A DNA stretch of 64,000 bases from Chlamydoabsidia padenii. Lineage: Eukaryota; Mucoromycota; Mucoromycetes; Mucorales; Cunninghamellaceae. Positions 24,514 through 35,220 of this stretch are shown here, one piece after another. Each line of letters starts with the position of its first letter. Position 1 is the first letter of the stretch. The stretch is taken from positions 124,001-188,000 of the forward strand of contig JAIWND010000030.1 in NCBI GenBank assembly GCA_025330725.1, read 5' to 3'. The notes beneath the pieces are model-generated. The model worked only from the letters and a program-made list of their open reading frames with translations. It did no database searches and was not told the origin of the DNA. The translations under genes and the position numbers were made by a program.

Positions 24514-25129
24514 TTCCACTGTACCTTGTAAATGAGAAGAAGAGGAACAGACACAATAGAAAGGTGAGTAAGGAAGAAAAGGGGGCGGGGTGTGAATATT
24601 TCGGTCAGCCAATAGAAGCTAGCGCAACGACCAACATAGTAGTCTCGATTGATCTCACACTTTTAGGGCTACATTATATTTATGCATTATGATAGGAAAT
24701 CTTCACGAATCACCTGATGAAACTCACCTTCACGAACCATAGTAATTCAGCACACGGATTCCACAAAAAACAGCCGCGACAATCAATAAAATATCAGTAA
24801 CAGCATCAAAGGATTACAGTGGACTAGCTATAACAACAAACAAAAGACTGACAACAGCAATAAGGAATGACGGTGAACCTGCTATAACGATCTACAAAAT
24901 GAACTATTACATAAATTAAGCACATCGACGGAACAGCTATAATAGTCGACAAAAGGGACAGTAAAACTAACACTATGCAACAGGAAACACTTGTCTTCAT
25001 TTACAGATATGGTTAAAGGATATATTGTTGACAATTGGATAACATATAAACAAAAGGTAAGCATAGATGGGATAATATAAAAGTAAGTATACTAAACAAA
25101 AACGAATACAAGTGTACAAGAAATGGAAA
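24514..25129. other. intergenic, no supported gene
   Basis: AT-rich; no splice-consistent or motif-bearing frame was found. Confidence 0.45.
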
Positions 25130-25496
25130 CTAATGTTGTTGTCTGTTTTGTTGGCGAATAGATGCGGTCAATTCGTCGATTATGGCTATACCACGTCTCA
25201 AATAAGCATCCGCTTCTTGTAACTCTTGAAGCAACACACTTTGTACTTGCGATAGGCGATCAACATATTGGCTCCGGTGGTGGAGCGTTGTAATGGTCGA
25301 ACGTAGTGATTGTATAGTGGCCAGGATCCCACCTGCTGCTGGTGCTCTGCTTCTGGGTGTTGTTGGAACTTCGTAGTGTTAGCATGTTTTGAAATAAATA
25401 GATAAATAGCTCGTTAGTCAAATTATTATCAGTATTGTTGTTGTGGGGGAAGGGGTTACCTTCAATGGGTGGACTTTGTTGGACATTATGACTTTG
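25130..25496 (-). CDS. small coiled-coil protein, last two exons, start unresolved
   Basis: Two exons (25496-25460 and 25368-25130) join in phase. The second encodes 78 residues with a clear heptad pattern (ILATIQSLRSTITTL, then VQSVLLQELQEADAYL) ending QQNRQQH. No ATG exists in this frame, so a first exon must lie upstream; I could not fix it between 25500 and 25860. The other exon-1 frame starts MSNKVHPLK and also stays open through exon 2, giving a second, less protein-like reading. The product would be a short helical subunit (kinetochore, tethering or Mediator-type proteins look like this), but no family is recognised. Confidence 0.45.
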
Positions 25497-25499
25497 CTA

Positions 25500-26164
25500 A
25501 GGACTATAAGTTTTTAATAGTATGGAAATAAAAGTGACAATAAAATTTATGATGTTCAAAAGTGGTTGAAAGAAATGATCAAAAGCAATCATGCATAGGA
25601 AAAGAAATCAAACAATCAGTTAGTACTATGATTATGATGGCTCCATTTGTCTATGGAAATGATAAAACTTACCACCGAAGTACAGTGTGAGTGGAAAGCG
25701 GTTACATCCAGAAAAGACTTGAAAATTAAAAAGGAAAGAATTGGACATACGAAAACGAGTGGAGACAAAGGAATGGAGAGAGACAGAGAGCGGATTCATA
25801 CCAAGTGACCAACATTACTACATTAATTGTTTGATTGTATAACCGTTGCAGCCTGGCTGACCACATTGGTGGTGGCGGAAGGAGAGTAATAGAGACATCG
25901 GTTAATGTCAGCAGGAACAGCTATATGGCTTACTTGCAATGCAGGATTCAATTAATCATTAATATCGTTATACCTACCTCATATTATTTCTCCATTGCTT
26001 TACCGACCATCAATGATAATCATGTTTACAGTACGCCCAATGGAGGAACAACAGCGATCAGAGAAGCAAGTCGTCGGTGAAAAATGTGCATCGATGCAAC
26101 ATGAAAAAAAGAATACACTTTGTTTACATATGACAAGTGGTGTTTTTGGATGACTCTTTTTGCT
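25500..26164. other. probable 5' region of the coiled-coil gene and spacer
   Basis: Contains a strong donor-like site on the minus strand (TTCGGTGGTAAGT, near 25675) that may end a missing first exon. No other gene supported. Confidence 0.35.
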
Positions 26165-26223
26165 AATATAAAAGCAAGGCACCAAAAAAGTCTTTTTCTA
26201 TCTATTATCATTAACATACCATC

Positions 26224-26525
26224 ATGCATCTTTCGTCTATCTATCACTTGGCCACTGCCTTTCTGGTTGGAGTTTCTGCCCAAGGTACCTTCAGGTGAAA
26301 TATATGGGTGGTGGTGAGGAATTTATTTCTTATGGCACATACCAAACCTTCAAAAACCCAGGAAGCCATATAACGCTTCCTACTGACATCACCCGATGTC
26401 TCCATTATAGTGATCCGGAATGCAATCAAAGGAGCGATATGTCATCGGTGTTTCAGGGAATAAGTATTTCCTCAGGTAATGTGATATGCGATTACCTTTG
26501 GGCCATTCTCATTCACTATCCATAA
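26224..26525 (+). pseudogene. broken small secreted four-cysteine protein (family copy 6)
   Basis: An ATG at 26224 opens a good signal peptide (MHLSSIYHLATAFLVGVSAQ). The frame then hits TGA after four more residues. The family part continues in another frame from about 26295 to 26525, with YMGGGEEFISYG aligning to YAGKTSEFDYG of member 1, then TRCLHYSDPEC (the C-x7-C core) and a last VIC. The position of the first family cysteine is a tyrosine. A TATA box (26165-26174) is still present about 55 bp upstream. I read this as a frameshifted copy. A 10-nt intron would be needed to rescue it, which is not plausible. Confidence 0.6.
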
Positions 26526-26784
26526 TTAGAGTAGTAAAAACTTGATTTCATTTAAAATTTCACGCATTGCCTTTTTGAAATTTAACCCTCGACATTCATG
26601 CCATTGCATATGGGCTAAACTTTCTTTTTTGACACCAAATTTAATTCAAAGTAAACCAATTACAGTAAAAGAGTAATCAATAATACAGTAACATTGATTC
26701 CAAAGTATAGATAATGTAAAAAGATAAATAGAGTGTTGATTATGTGTATGAGGAAAGTAGAGTGTAAACAAAAAAAAAAAACGA
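26526..26784. other. spacer, no gene
   Basis: AT-rich spacer; nothing recognisable. Confidence 0.4.
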
Positions 26785-26900
26785 ATGCTAATGATTAAAG
26801 TGGCCATGTGAATACTACGGCATATTTCCAACATACTTTACCGCAAAAGTCAAGCTCCAAGATCCTTGTGTTGTTTAGTCCAAGCTTGCGATGATGTTTA
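26785..26900 (-). repeat. 116-bp dispersed sequence, copy A
   Basis: Read on the minus strand the frame gives HHRKLG...RILELDFCGKVCWKYAVVF.WPL and a TAA at 26795-26797, then a conserved TCATTAGCAT end. In this copy an ATG lies just upstream (26908), giving a free-standing open frame of 37 codons (26795-26908). A TTTTTTAACCCCGCC promoter-like motif lies at 26953-26967. The alternative is a relic without function. Confidence 0.65.
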
Positions 26901-27024
26901 TCTTTCATTTGTAAGAAAAAAAATAGAAGTACGAAGAGGGAACCACACTTCGTTTTTTAACCCCGCCCACCCTCAATTCCCTACTAAGATTTGGTAAGAC
27001 CACTACCCGCCCAATTGCCAACAG

Positions 27025-27140
27025 ATGCTAATGATTAAAGTGGCCGTGTGGATACCATGGCATATTTCCAACATATGTTACTGCAAAAGTTAAGCACTAA
27101 GACCCTTGTGTCAGTCTGCCCAAGCTTGCGATGATATTTA
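27025..27140 (-). repeat. 116-bp dispersed sequence, copy B
   Basis: Same orientation as copy A and 240 bp from it, about four-fifths identical by eye. The minus-strand frame ends FCSNICWKYAMVSTRPL and TAA. No ATG; an acceptor-like TTTTTTCTAG lies immediately upstream on the minus strand. Confidence 0.65.
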
Positions 27141-27215
27141 TTCGTCTAGAAAAAATGAAGCTTTTAAAGCCCGTCAATAAATTTTTATTTCCCGAAAAAG
27201 TAGAACTCTATACAA

Positions 27216-28031
27216 CTACATAAACTGTTCCTTATTCTTATTGATCCAAGGTTCCAAAGTTTCATAAGGTCTGCCTAGTAAGTTGAGAATAACATGAGTA
27301 GGAGGATTCGTAGTCTTAACAGTAGCTAAATCCATGGCTATGGGGAAAGGTTGACCAAATTGGACTCCAGCATCACAGAGTTCCTTGGGAATCACTTTAC
27401 TGTAAGCAATAGGTCTACCCAGGGCTTGAGAAAAATACTCGGCTCGAGTACGACCATCCACATGATCGCCAATTAAATTGTAAGCATAATTACTATGACG
27501 ATCGACCGGATCCGTCAGCACCTTGACAGCAACATCAGCAGTATCATCGACCGAGACATATTCCACCTTTTGATCAGCAGGATGGCAATCAATCACAGCA
27601 CCCTTGAACTTGATAGTGCTGGCTGCCCACGAATGGTTGGTAAAAAGTCGTGAAGGGCGCAATGACACTAGGTACCGGTTATATTTCAACGCCAAACGAT
27701 GGGTTTCACCGATAAAAGAAGTGCGCCAATCCAATTGAACAAACCGAGATGACAGATCGACAATTTGCTGCACACCGGCCTCGTAAGCAATGTCACCGAG
27801 TTCACTTTTGATGCGAGGTAGTTGAGGCAAATCGGCAACGAGGAGGAAGAGCCGGGAATGACCAGCAACGGAGGATTTAAATGCCGATTGATTGGTATAG
27901 TCGCCTTCTACCAGAGTCAGATGGGTGTTGTTGTCCTTGAAGAGACCACGGCTTTTTTCAACGTTTCGCACAATGATGGTGGTGGAAATGCCTTGGGCGA
28001 TTAAGGAATAGACGTGGAAAGGCGGAGGCAT
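27216..28031 (-). CDS. NmrA-like NAD(P)-binding protein lacking its N-terminal Rossmann motif
   Basis: Single-exon, 271 aa. From residue 8 the sequence aligns with NmrA/SDR-a5 proteins: SLIAQGISTTIIVRNVEKS, GDYTNQSAF, LFLLVADLPQ, AYEAGVQQIVDLSS and the C-terminal substrate region. These proteins are NAD(P)-binding regulators or isoflavone-reductase-like enzymes. The first beta strand and the glycine-rich GxxGxxG loop expected before SLIAQG are missing; the frame begins MPPPFHVYS instead and I found no trace of the missing part upstream. It is also intronless, unlike almost all its neighbours. It may be a 5'-truncated retrocopy or transferred gene, or have an undetected upstream exon. As it stands, cofactor binding would be impaired. 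Confidence 0.7.
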   Translation of the reverse strand: MPPPFHVYSLIAQGISTTIIVRNVEKSRGLFKDNNTHLTLVEGDYTNQSAFKSSVAGHSRLFLLVADLPQLPRIKSELGDIAYEAGVQQIVDLSSRFVQLDWRTSFIGETHRLALKYNRYLVSLRPSRLFTNHSWAASTIKFKGAVIDCHPADQKVEYVSVDDTADVAVKVLTDPVDRHSNYAYNLIGDHVDGRTRAEYFSQALGRPIAYSKVIPKELCDAGVQFGQPFPIAMDLATVKTTNPPTHVILNLLGRPYETLEPWINKNKEQFM

Positions 28032-28039
28032 GAATTTAT

Positions 28040-28060
28040 CCGTCTGCCGTTTTCAGACGG
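28040..28060. other. perfect 7-bp inverted repeat
   Basis: CCGTCTG and CAGACGG separated by 7 nt, directly upstream of the NmrA-like start codon. It could form a hairpin in the leader or mark the truncation point. Confidence 0.5.
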
Positions 28061-28276
28061 AGATGTATTTTGTATATAGCATTAAGCTTAAAACATAGCG
28101 AGCAACTATATTAAGCAAGCAGGTATCAGGTTGGAGGATAACAAGCTGTCAGTCACTCACTTTTTGTGCCATGTCGATCATTTTGTACCAAGTCGATCCT
28201 CAGCTCTTACGTGATTGACCGGGATTTGAATAATTTAACCGGGTAAATTCGCCAATCTTGGCGGCTTGAGATCGTT

Positions 28277-28307
28277 TTTCTTTCTTTCTTTCTTTCTTTC
28301 TTTCTTT
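28277..28307. repeat. (TTTC)n microsatellite
   Basis: About seven TTTC units. Confidence 0.85.
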
Positions 28308-31242
28308 TTAATCAATGGGTAACATGGATGAGGAATCATCGCTAATTGCATTTTACTATGTAGTCTTTGAGAATAAAGACTATAAACCTAATTGTAAAGT
28401 TGTTTTTTAACCATTGTGGCAGGTGTTAGGATCGTATTGACTTCCAAGTGATTGGTAGATTGCGCGCACGGCTGAAGCGAATACCGTCGTCCAAATATTG
28501 GTCTCGGTTGGTAATTGTATTAAAGACGGTCTTCTGGAAGTATTCGGGGGTTACTCATCTCTACAAAATGCAAATTATCTTCTTTTGAATTCGTTGTTTT
28601 TCTTTAATTCGTTGTCGGTGCCTTCGAATCCTCCCCTCCCTCTTGCGTCTCTCATGTGCACTTGATGGTTGAGGCGTTGTGGTGCGGTGTCACCGAGGTA
28701 ACGACAAGTACAGTACCGGATTGACCAACACTTGGATCTCGACCAATAGACGCAGTGCTACCAACAGAAGCAAAAGCACGACCAACAGGATCATCATCTA
28801 CAGTGGCATTATCAACAGAAACAGCAGCACCGAAATCAACACCGAAACCAAAATTCGAAATCGCAATCACCTTTAACGCCTTTCATAGCAAAAGTAATCT
28901 CATCATCATCACTGTCAATGATAATGATTCCAGAGCCAGGGCTAACAAAGTGGGCAGGACGATTTGTGGTTTGACCAAGTTGGGCAGTCGATCGTCGATT
29001 CAATCGGGATGGTATGTGTTTGGTCTTGTTGACTTTTTTTTTAATATGGTTTAGTATAGAATAATTAGTTTATGTAGTTGGTCATATATATTGTAATAAA
29101 ACTCTTATTTACCTTAAAGTATCTTTCGATGATCATGGTGCCAACGCTATGTCACCTCACCAGATGCTTGCATAAAATCAGCGGTTGACGAAAAAGGATG
29201 GACAGCCACATACTCAGGCATCCACATCAGTTGCATCAATGTTTTGACTTTCTATGATACATACTAATATGTACAATTAAAAAAAGTTGATATCTTTTAC
29301 TTTCATATTGTGTTATCACTCTGCATCATGGTCGTCGTCACTTTTTTTTTGTTTACCTTGATGTTGTTTTAGCAAGTTCCAGGTACTCACAAACATTTTT
29401 TCCCATATAGAGGGGCCACTATGGAGAACTGCCCTATGGTTATATGAGTCAACCAGTTGTTCACAATGCTTGGTGGATTTGGTCGGGAGTTAAAAAAGCA
29501 CCTGCAAATGCATGAATTTCTGTTTTAGGTAATGGCGTGGATATGATATGGTGCCATATAACTTTATCTTACCTTGAGGAATGAGTTGATTGTAGCAGTA
29601 GTGTCTTTTCCATCATTTCAGAAATTACTTTTACGTACAGTATGTTATCTTTAAGGCATCTTGCTTGTTGCGCATTCTGATGTCTATTATTAGTTGTAGG
29701 GAGAAGAGCAAGGCTAGCAAAGTTAAATTCTGCAATAACATCATCCATATCCATTTGTTAGATGGGGCCAAGACTTTCTTTCGCTTTCTTCAAAGCAATC
29801 CTCACTGCCCCTTTCAAGTATCACAGGCAGAGACGCAGGATATTTCACCCCATGTCAGATTTACGCAGAATCCTTGTCGCAAAACATAAATCAAGGAAAT
29901 AATCCACAATCACGGAGAGCCCGAAAGTAGTAACGTAATGCCACCACTTTGCATGCTTCAGACACAAAGAATTTTTGTCGATCATTCCATTTTAAATCCC
30001 GATAACTCAGTGAAGGGCAAATGAGGATGCATCGAGTAAAGTTGAAAGGAAGGATGATATTCATGGTTCACGTATATTGAAAGGAAAAAAAAATAGTGTT
30101 TCTTTCAAGTAATATCGCACCATTTTTTTGTGGACATGGTGAATAAGGATGGGAAACCATTACATAGGAATTGCAAACCCCGATCCGGGGAAGAAATTAT
30201 TTTGGGGGCCCTAATTTATTCAGGCACTTGCTATCAACTATTCTTGACCCTTTTATTTTTACTAGTTCGCATCTCCTCCAATATCAAGGGCCCGCGGTGT
30301 AAAGTCAAGATCCAAAAGAAAACCAACGATGTTGCAGATGACCGAAAACAATCAATAAAACTAAGGAATGACATCCGACCATGATGCTTATGATGGGCGA
30401 CTTTCCATAAAGGTAATCGAAATCAGCAAAAAAAAACAACAACTTGGCGTTTTGTTTTAACCACTAGCCAGCCACCTCTTTCTTTTTTTTTTTTTTCTTT
30501 CTTTTTTTTTTTTTTTTTTTTTTTTTTAGAAAACTTTTACGCGGATCCTTCTAGCAGAATGAAAAACAACAACAGCTTAATGAGGTCATTCGGATCAAGC
30601 TGTCACAATTGTCGAAGATCCTGATCTCGAAGCCACTATTTTCATTAGCTAACAACAAACGATCATTGCAACTATTGCCATTAGCCAACAACAACATTCA
30701 CGATCATGTTACTTGGGTAATATTGTCGGACCTTAACAAATGGCAACTCAGAACCATACACCGTCGCATAATAGCAGCAATGACTTGGTACCGCCAACAA
30801 GTAGAAATAGTCTAATCCACATATTGTTATTGTATTTAGATTGTTGTATAATAATAAAAAAAAAATTGTTTTGTTTTTTTCTCTTTGTTGCTATGATAAA
30901 ACTTTTTTTAACTCTTTGTTGTTATTGTTGTTTTCTGTTGACAAATAAAAACCGATATGCTCTTTTTACATAATATGGTCATACACGAGTCTGTCTTTCC
31001 CCTCTTTTTAAAAGGCAATACATATCCTCATTCTTCTTGATTGACAAGTGAAATAAAGCATCATTATTATAGTATGCACAGAGTACTGACCATGTCTGTG
31101 CACTGTCAAGGACCACACTGGTCATTGGAGGAGTTTGAAAAAGCTATGGCCATAAAAACCGCTCTTTTCTCTTTTTTTCATTTCCCCTCCTCTTTCACTT
31201 TCTCAACACTATTCTTTTCCCAGCACACGGCGCAGCGACAAA
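28308..31242. other. gene-poor region, probably relic DNA
   Basis: About 2.9 kb without a supported gene. Short frames such as 28755-29054 plus and 29665-29889 plus contain protein-like stretches but no motif or consistent splicing. A long T-tract lies at about 30482-30528. A CCGGGATTTGAA motif (28219-28230) lies just before this region, 188 bp from the NmrA-like gene. Confidence 0.4.
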
Positions 31243-33510
31243 ATGATCAACAAATCAAAGCGACAGTCATTCAACAATGCCCTGAAGAAAATAAACAACT
31301 ATTTTGCACCTAAACGACGAAGGGTGACCAAAACTACCAACCCACGTGTCTCTGTCAAAAGTACTCCTCCAATCAAAATCGAACCAGAAGTGTCTCCTTC
31401 AGTATATCATTATCCTGTGGACGATACATCAAGTTTGCCTTCACCGACAAATGATTATCCTTGTGACAATGAACCAAGCTCATCCCAAGTACCAATAAAT
31501 GACTCTTTCAAGACGCCGTCTCCTTCAGTATATCATTATTCTGTGGACAATACATCAAGTTTGCCTTCACCGACAAATGATTATCCTTGTGACAATGAAC
31601 CAAGCTCATCCCAAGTACCGGAAAATGACTCTTGCAACTCGCCTCCCTTCTCAACAATTGGCTCGGTGGCTCATCAAGATGGAATGCCTGTTGATCTTCC
31701 AGTGCTAAACGTAGATACTTGTGCCAAGGTGGTGATCGATCTCAATATACAACGACTGATGAACAAGGACTACCGTATCACGAATGCATTGTCCGAGGCA
31801 ATGATGGATGGTGACAATCAACATTATCAAGAAATCGAATGGGCCTGGGGCTTTTTAAATCATTTGACGGGGGAAAATAGCACAAATCAAGATAGTTTGG
31901 AAGCTCAATTCATGTTGGCGAACGCGTCGATCCCGGCTTCTTCTGAACTAGCTATGCATGGTAGGCACTATATGATCAATAAATCAATTGAATACCTGGA
32001 AGACAGGCGAGTAGAAAAAAAGAAAGCATATATATATAATCAAAACTCTTATTTATACTTTTTTTTTTTTTTTGGTGGGGGGAATGGGGTATGGGAATAG
32101 GTCATTACAAAGCATGGAAGATATACTGATCCGTAATAATCACGAAGAAATGACAACTGATAACTATTTGTACCGAATATATCTTTATATCAAATTCCTC
32201 TTGATGGAAGATGGGGAATATATGGATCAACGTATAGAGGTAGGTCGACTAGAATAAAAGAAACTCACAAACTGACTGTCTCTTTTTATAGCTTTTCAAT
32301 GGTATTCCGCTGTGGGCTTTAGTCTATTACGCGTTTCGGTGCGGTAAAATTGTGCTGATATTAAACGAGATGGCCGCCAATTCCTTTTTGTATGATGCAT
32401 GTCCTCTTTTGGCTGATTGTCTTGACGAATATATTTCGAGTCCCGACCGATGGTAAGTTACTCCTTCAATAAAAGGATGAACTCTCACTAACTCTTTTTT
32501 TTTTTTTTGTTTTGTTTGTTTTGCTACCAAGTTTATCCCAGGAATCCCATGCAATGCTTCAAGAAGAAGGTCGTAATTGTGTTGATGGCGACCCATACAA
32601 GACTTTACTCATCCAACTGATCACTAGATCACCTCCTTCCTCTGGATACATTATTAACACTCGTGATGATTTTATATGGATGAACGTAAGTAGGGCACAG
32701 AATCTACACTCCTCCCTCCTATTTGCTAATATCTAATGTATCTCTAGCTGACATTACTTGATGGAGATATATACGGGCTGTCGCACTCATCATTAAAAGA
32801 CTACCAAGAATACGTACTATTAGATGGTGGTACAAATCAGACTCCTTTTGATCACTTTAACTGGCTTTTATCCTCTTTGCAATTCGAAAATGTAAGTCCA
32901 ACTCCAAGATATAAAAAGAAAAGAAAATAGTAACCTCTTTTTTTTTTATTAGGCCATCGATTACTTGTACAGGAATGACCAGACACGATCTTATGCTGTA
33001 CATTTCGCTATAGCCTTGATGTATTATGGTCTTTTGCGCATTCACACAGATAATAATGACGATTTATGCAAGTTGACAAAAAAAACACGTGGGGATAAGT
33101 GGGGGTACCAACTTTTTTTTTTTTTTTTTTTTTGGCATAGTGGGAACAGATGCAGAGGGGACACCCACATGGAATATGAAGAAAATGATTGAACTCTACT
33201 TGCAAAGCACCAATGACCAGCACAACACCTTCCAGAATCAGTATCCTGAAGCTAGTATACACTACCTCTTTTTACTGACTATTTACTCAAGGAAAAATGG
33301 ATATCCAAACGACAATATTGTTACCTCGGTTCTCTCGTCTGTGCGGAGGCTGGTCTCCGCGCATGGCGAGAATTTTTACTATTCACTGCCCGTTTACACA
33401 AAAGGTAAGTAGGGGTGAAAAGAGGGTTATTTTAAACATGTGCTAATCTGATCTTCCTTTTTTATACGCGTATAGAATTGTTGTACCGGTTGGCGGGCCG
33501 ATCGGTATAG
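31243..33510 (+). CDS. Nic96/Nup93-like protein, truncated, with tandem-repeat N-terminus
   Basis: Eight exons (31243-32006, 32101-32239, 32292-32452, 32532-32685, 32748-32891, 32953-33088, 33141-33404, 33476-33510) sum to 1797 nt, giving 598 aa. The C-terminal two thirds resemble the Nic96/Nup93 solenoid, a core scaffold nucleoporin: LFNGIPLWALVYYAFRCGK, a DPYKTLLIQLI.R block with DDFIWMN, and AIDYLY.....SYAVHFAIALMYYGLLRI. It ends about 200 residues before a full Nup93 would. The N-terminal third is unrelated and disordered: KRQSFNNALKKINNYFAPKR, then two nearly identical 42-residue repeats (residues 51-134). Exon 1 appears to end at a GC donor (ACAG/GCGAGT). The exon 6 end is the least certain. 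It may be a diverged paralogue rather than the main nucleoporin. Confidence 0.7.
31393..31644 (+). repeat. two tandem 126-bp coding repeats
   Basis: Units 31393-31518 and 31519-31644 differ at only a few bases and each encode 42 residues starting SPSVYHY. The high identity points to a recent duplication inside the Nic96-like gene. Confidence 0.9.
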
Positions 33511-34524
33511 TGGCCATAGTTTAAATGTTTTTTTTTATATCATACCATAATACCTGAATAACCAATTCATTTAACTACTGTCTTATAGTATTTACAATAC
33601 AAACTTATAATAGGGATGGTTTCCCAAGCCAATATCATGTCTTTTTTTTTTCTTTGTCTCCAGAAAAGTCGAGACTTCAAATGTAATCCGTGCCTTAATA
33701 AATCCCAAAATAGTAATTAGATCATTGACTTTCTTTTTAATCTGATGCAAGACAGCTACAGTACTGTTTAATAGACACAAACTTGGACCTATTTTGTCAC
33801 CAACCTAGGTATAATCAAATGAAATGTATACTGTAGTAAAGGGATAATGTTTTATCTGATTTTATGATGGGTATGGGTCAGGGAAAATTTGACCCCTGGT
33901 ATACATAGGAGCATCAACCGGAAGCATCGTGATTGGCAAGAGCTTCACTCATTACTGTTATATAAGGGGTATAGGAGGGTACACTCATCTGTAAACGATA
34001 AACAATCGGAACAAAATGTGGTCAGTGAAGGAGTTCACAAATCTTTATCCACCAGATCGTATCGTCTATAAAAGACTTGCATTCACAGGCTAATTACAAT
34101 GGTTGATCATTTTTTATCTTTTAGACTATGTACTTTATTTGACTCTATCTTTTGGGCATATTAAAGGTGTTGACTGTTCACGAATTTCACGAAATTGAAG
34201 TCAAGATAATAAGAGGAGGTTAGCAAGTTGCGTAATAGCCAAAATTTTCATTGAATTCACCTCTAACGATGAGCGTAGTTTTGTGCTAGCCATTTGTTGG
34301 TGATAAAAGAGGCCGCTCAGGTCGACAATGTATTTCTGGGCGAGGTTACTCGTTGATTTCTTGTAGAGCGAAATGATGAATATTCCTTGAGGCGTTGACA
34401 TCCCGATTCCACAACCTTGACAAGTCAAATGGCTGGACTTGAAACCCCCCCCCCTCTGTTTTTTCTACAGTGTATATGCAAGCAGTAAAGTTGATTTCCC
34501 GCCCGACCTTGCCCCCTCTTTTTC
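33511..34524. other. intergenic, no supported gene
   Basis: A minus-strand frame of 75 codons (34201-34428) ends in a protein-like SNLAQKYIVDLSGLFYH stretch and could be a relic, but no family is recognised. Confidence 0.4.
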
Positions 34525-34718
34525 TTATAAAGTATTAGTTTTCAGCTAAACATATAAACCTCCTATTTTTGAATGCATATCGGCATGTACATATACAGAG
34601 TTCTTTTAGGAACCTTTATAGCATTTTTTTTTCCTTTACCAAAGCCGTCATTTAAAGAGTTGAAAGGTGATTACAAGTCTCTTTTTTTCTTCTTCTCTTT
34701 CTACCTCCATAAACAAAA

Positions 34719-35050
34719 TGAAGCTTCCAGGTTTGAATTTTCTAGCCGTACCTCTCTTATTAGCTGGTGTGGGCTCGGCAAAAGATGAGTTCAGACTTCT
34801 TTACCAGGATGGTCCAAAATCATTTGATTTTGTTGCATGTGCACTTCTTTGAAAACCAAATAACTTCCAATATCTCTCGGTTGATGGGCTGTGTTCAGGC
34901 TCAAGTGATTCATCTTGTTCCATGAAAGACGTTTTTCCCTATACTAAACAATCTCAATGTACATATCCTATCCCAACTCATCGTGTAATTGGCTACATCA
35001 CATGGGAATGTTTATCAATTAAAGATGCTAACGTTTTTATATGTATATGA
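34719..35050 (+). pseudogene. small secreted four-cysteine protein with internal stop (family copy 5)
   Basis: The ATG at 34719 opens a signal peptide (LNFLAVPLLLAGVGSA). The frame continues LLYQDGPKSFDFVAC, meets TGA at 34850-34852, and then stays open in the same frame to TGA at 35048-35050. The part after the stop keeps the C-x7-C core (GLCSGSSDSSC), the YTKQS block and GYITWEC, all matching member 1 at 10557-10859. This is a paralogue inactivated by one nonsense change, unless the stop is read through. There is one additional cysteine relative to the family. Confidence 0.7.
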
Positions 35051-35167
35051 GGGGGGAGACCAGAAAGCTGGAACAATCATTCGCTTACATACCTCATCAT
35101 GTACGGTAGCAACCTCAATCTATAGTACATAGTGCCATGTTTACAAACGTATTGAGGAGGGTAGGTA

Positions 35168-35170
<3 letters not shown>

Positions 35171-35216
<46 letters not shown>
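35171..35216. repeat. 46-base uninterrupted poly-A
   Basis: The longest homopolymer in the window, not next to a recognisable retrocopy. Confidence 0.9.

Positions 35217-35220
<4 letters not shown>

Noticed and set aside
28308..31242. A transposable element in the gene-poor stretch
   Set aside because: No terminal repeats, reverse transcriptase, integrase, transposase or helicase motifs were recognised in any frame.
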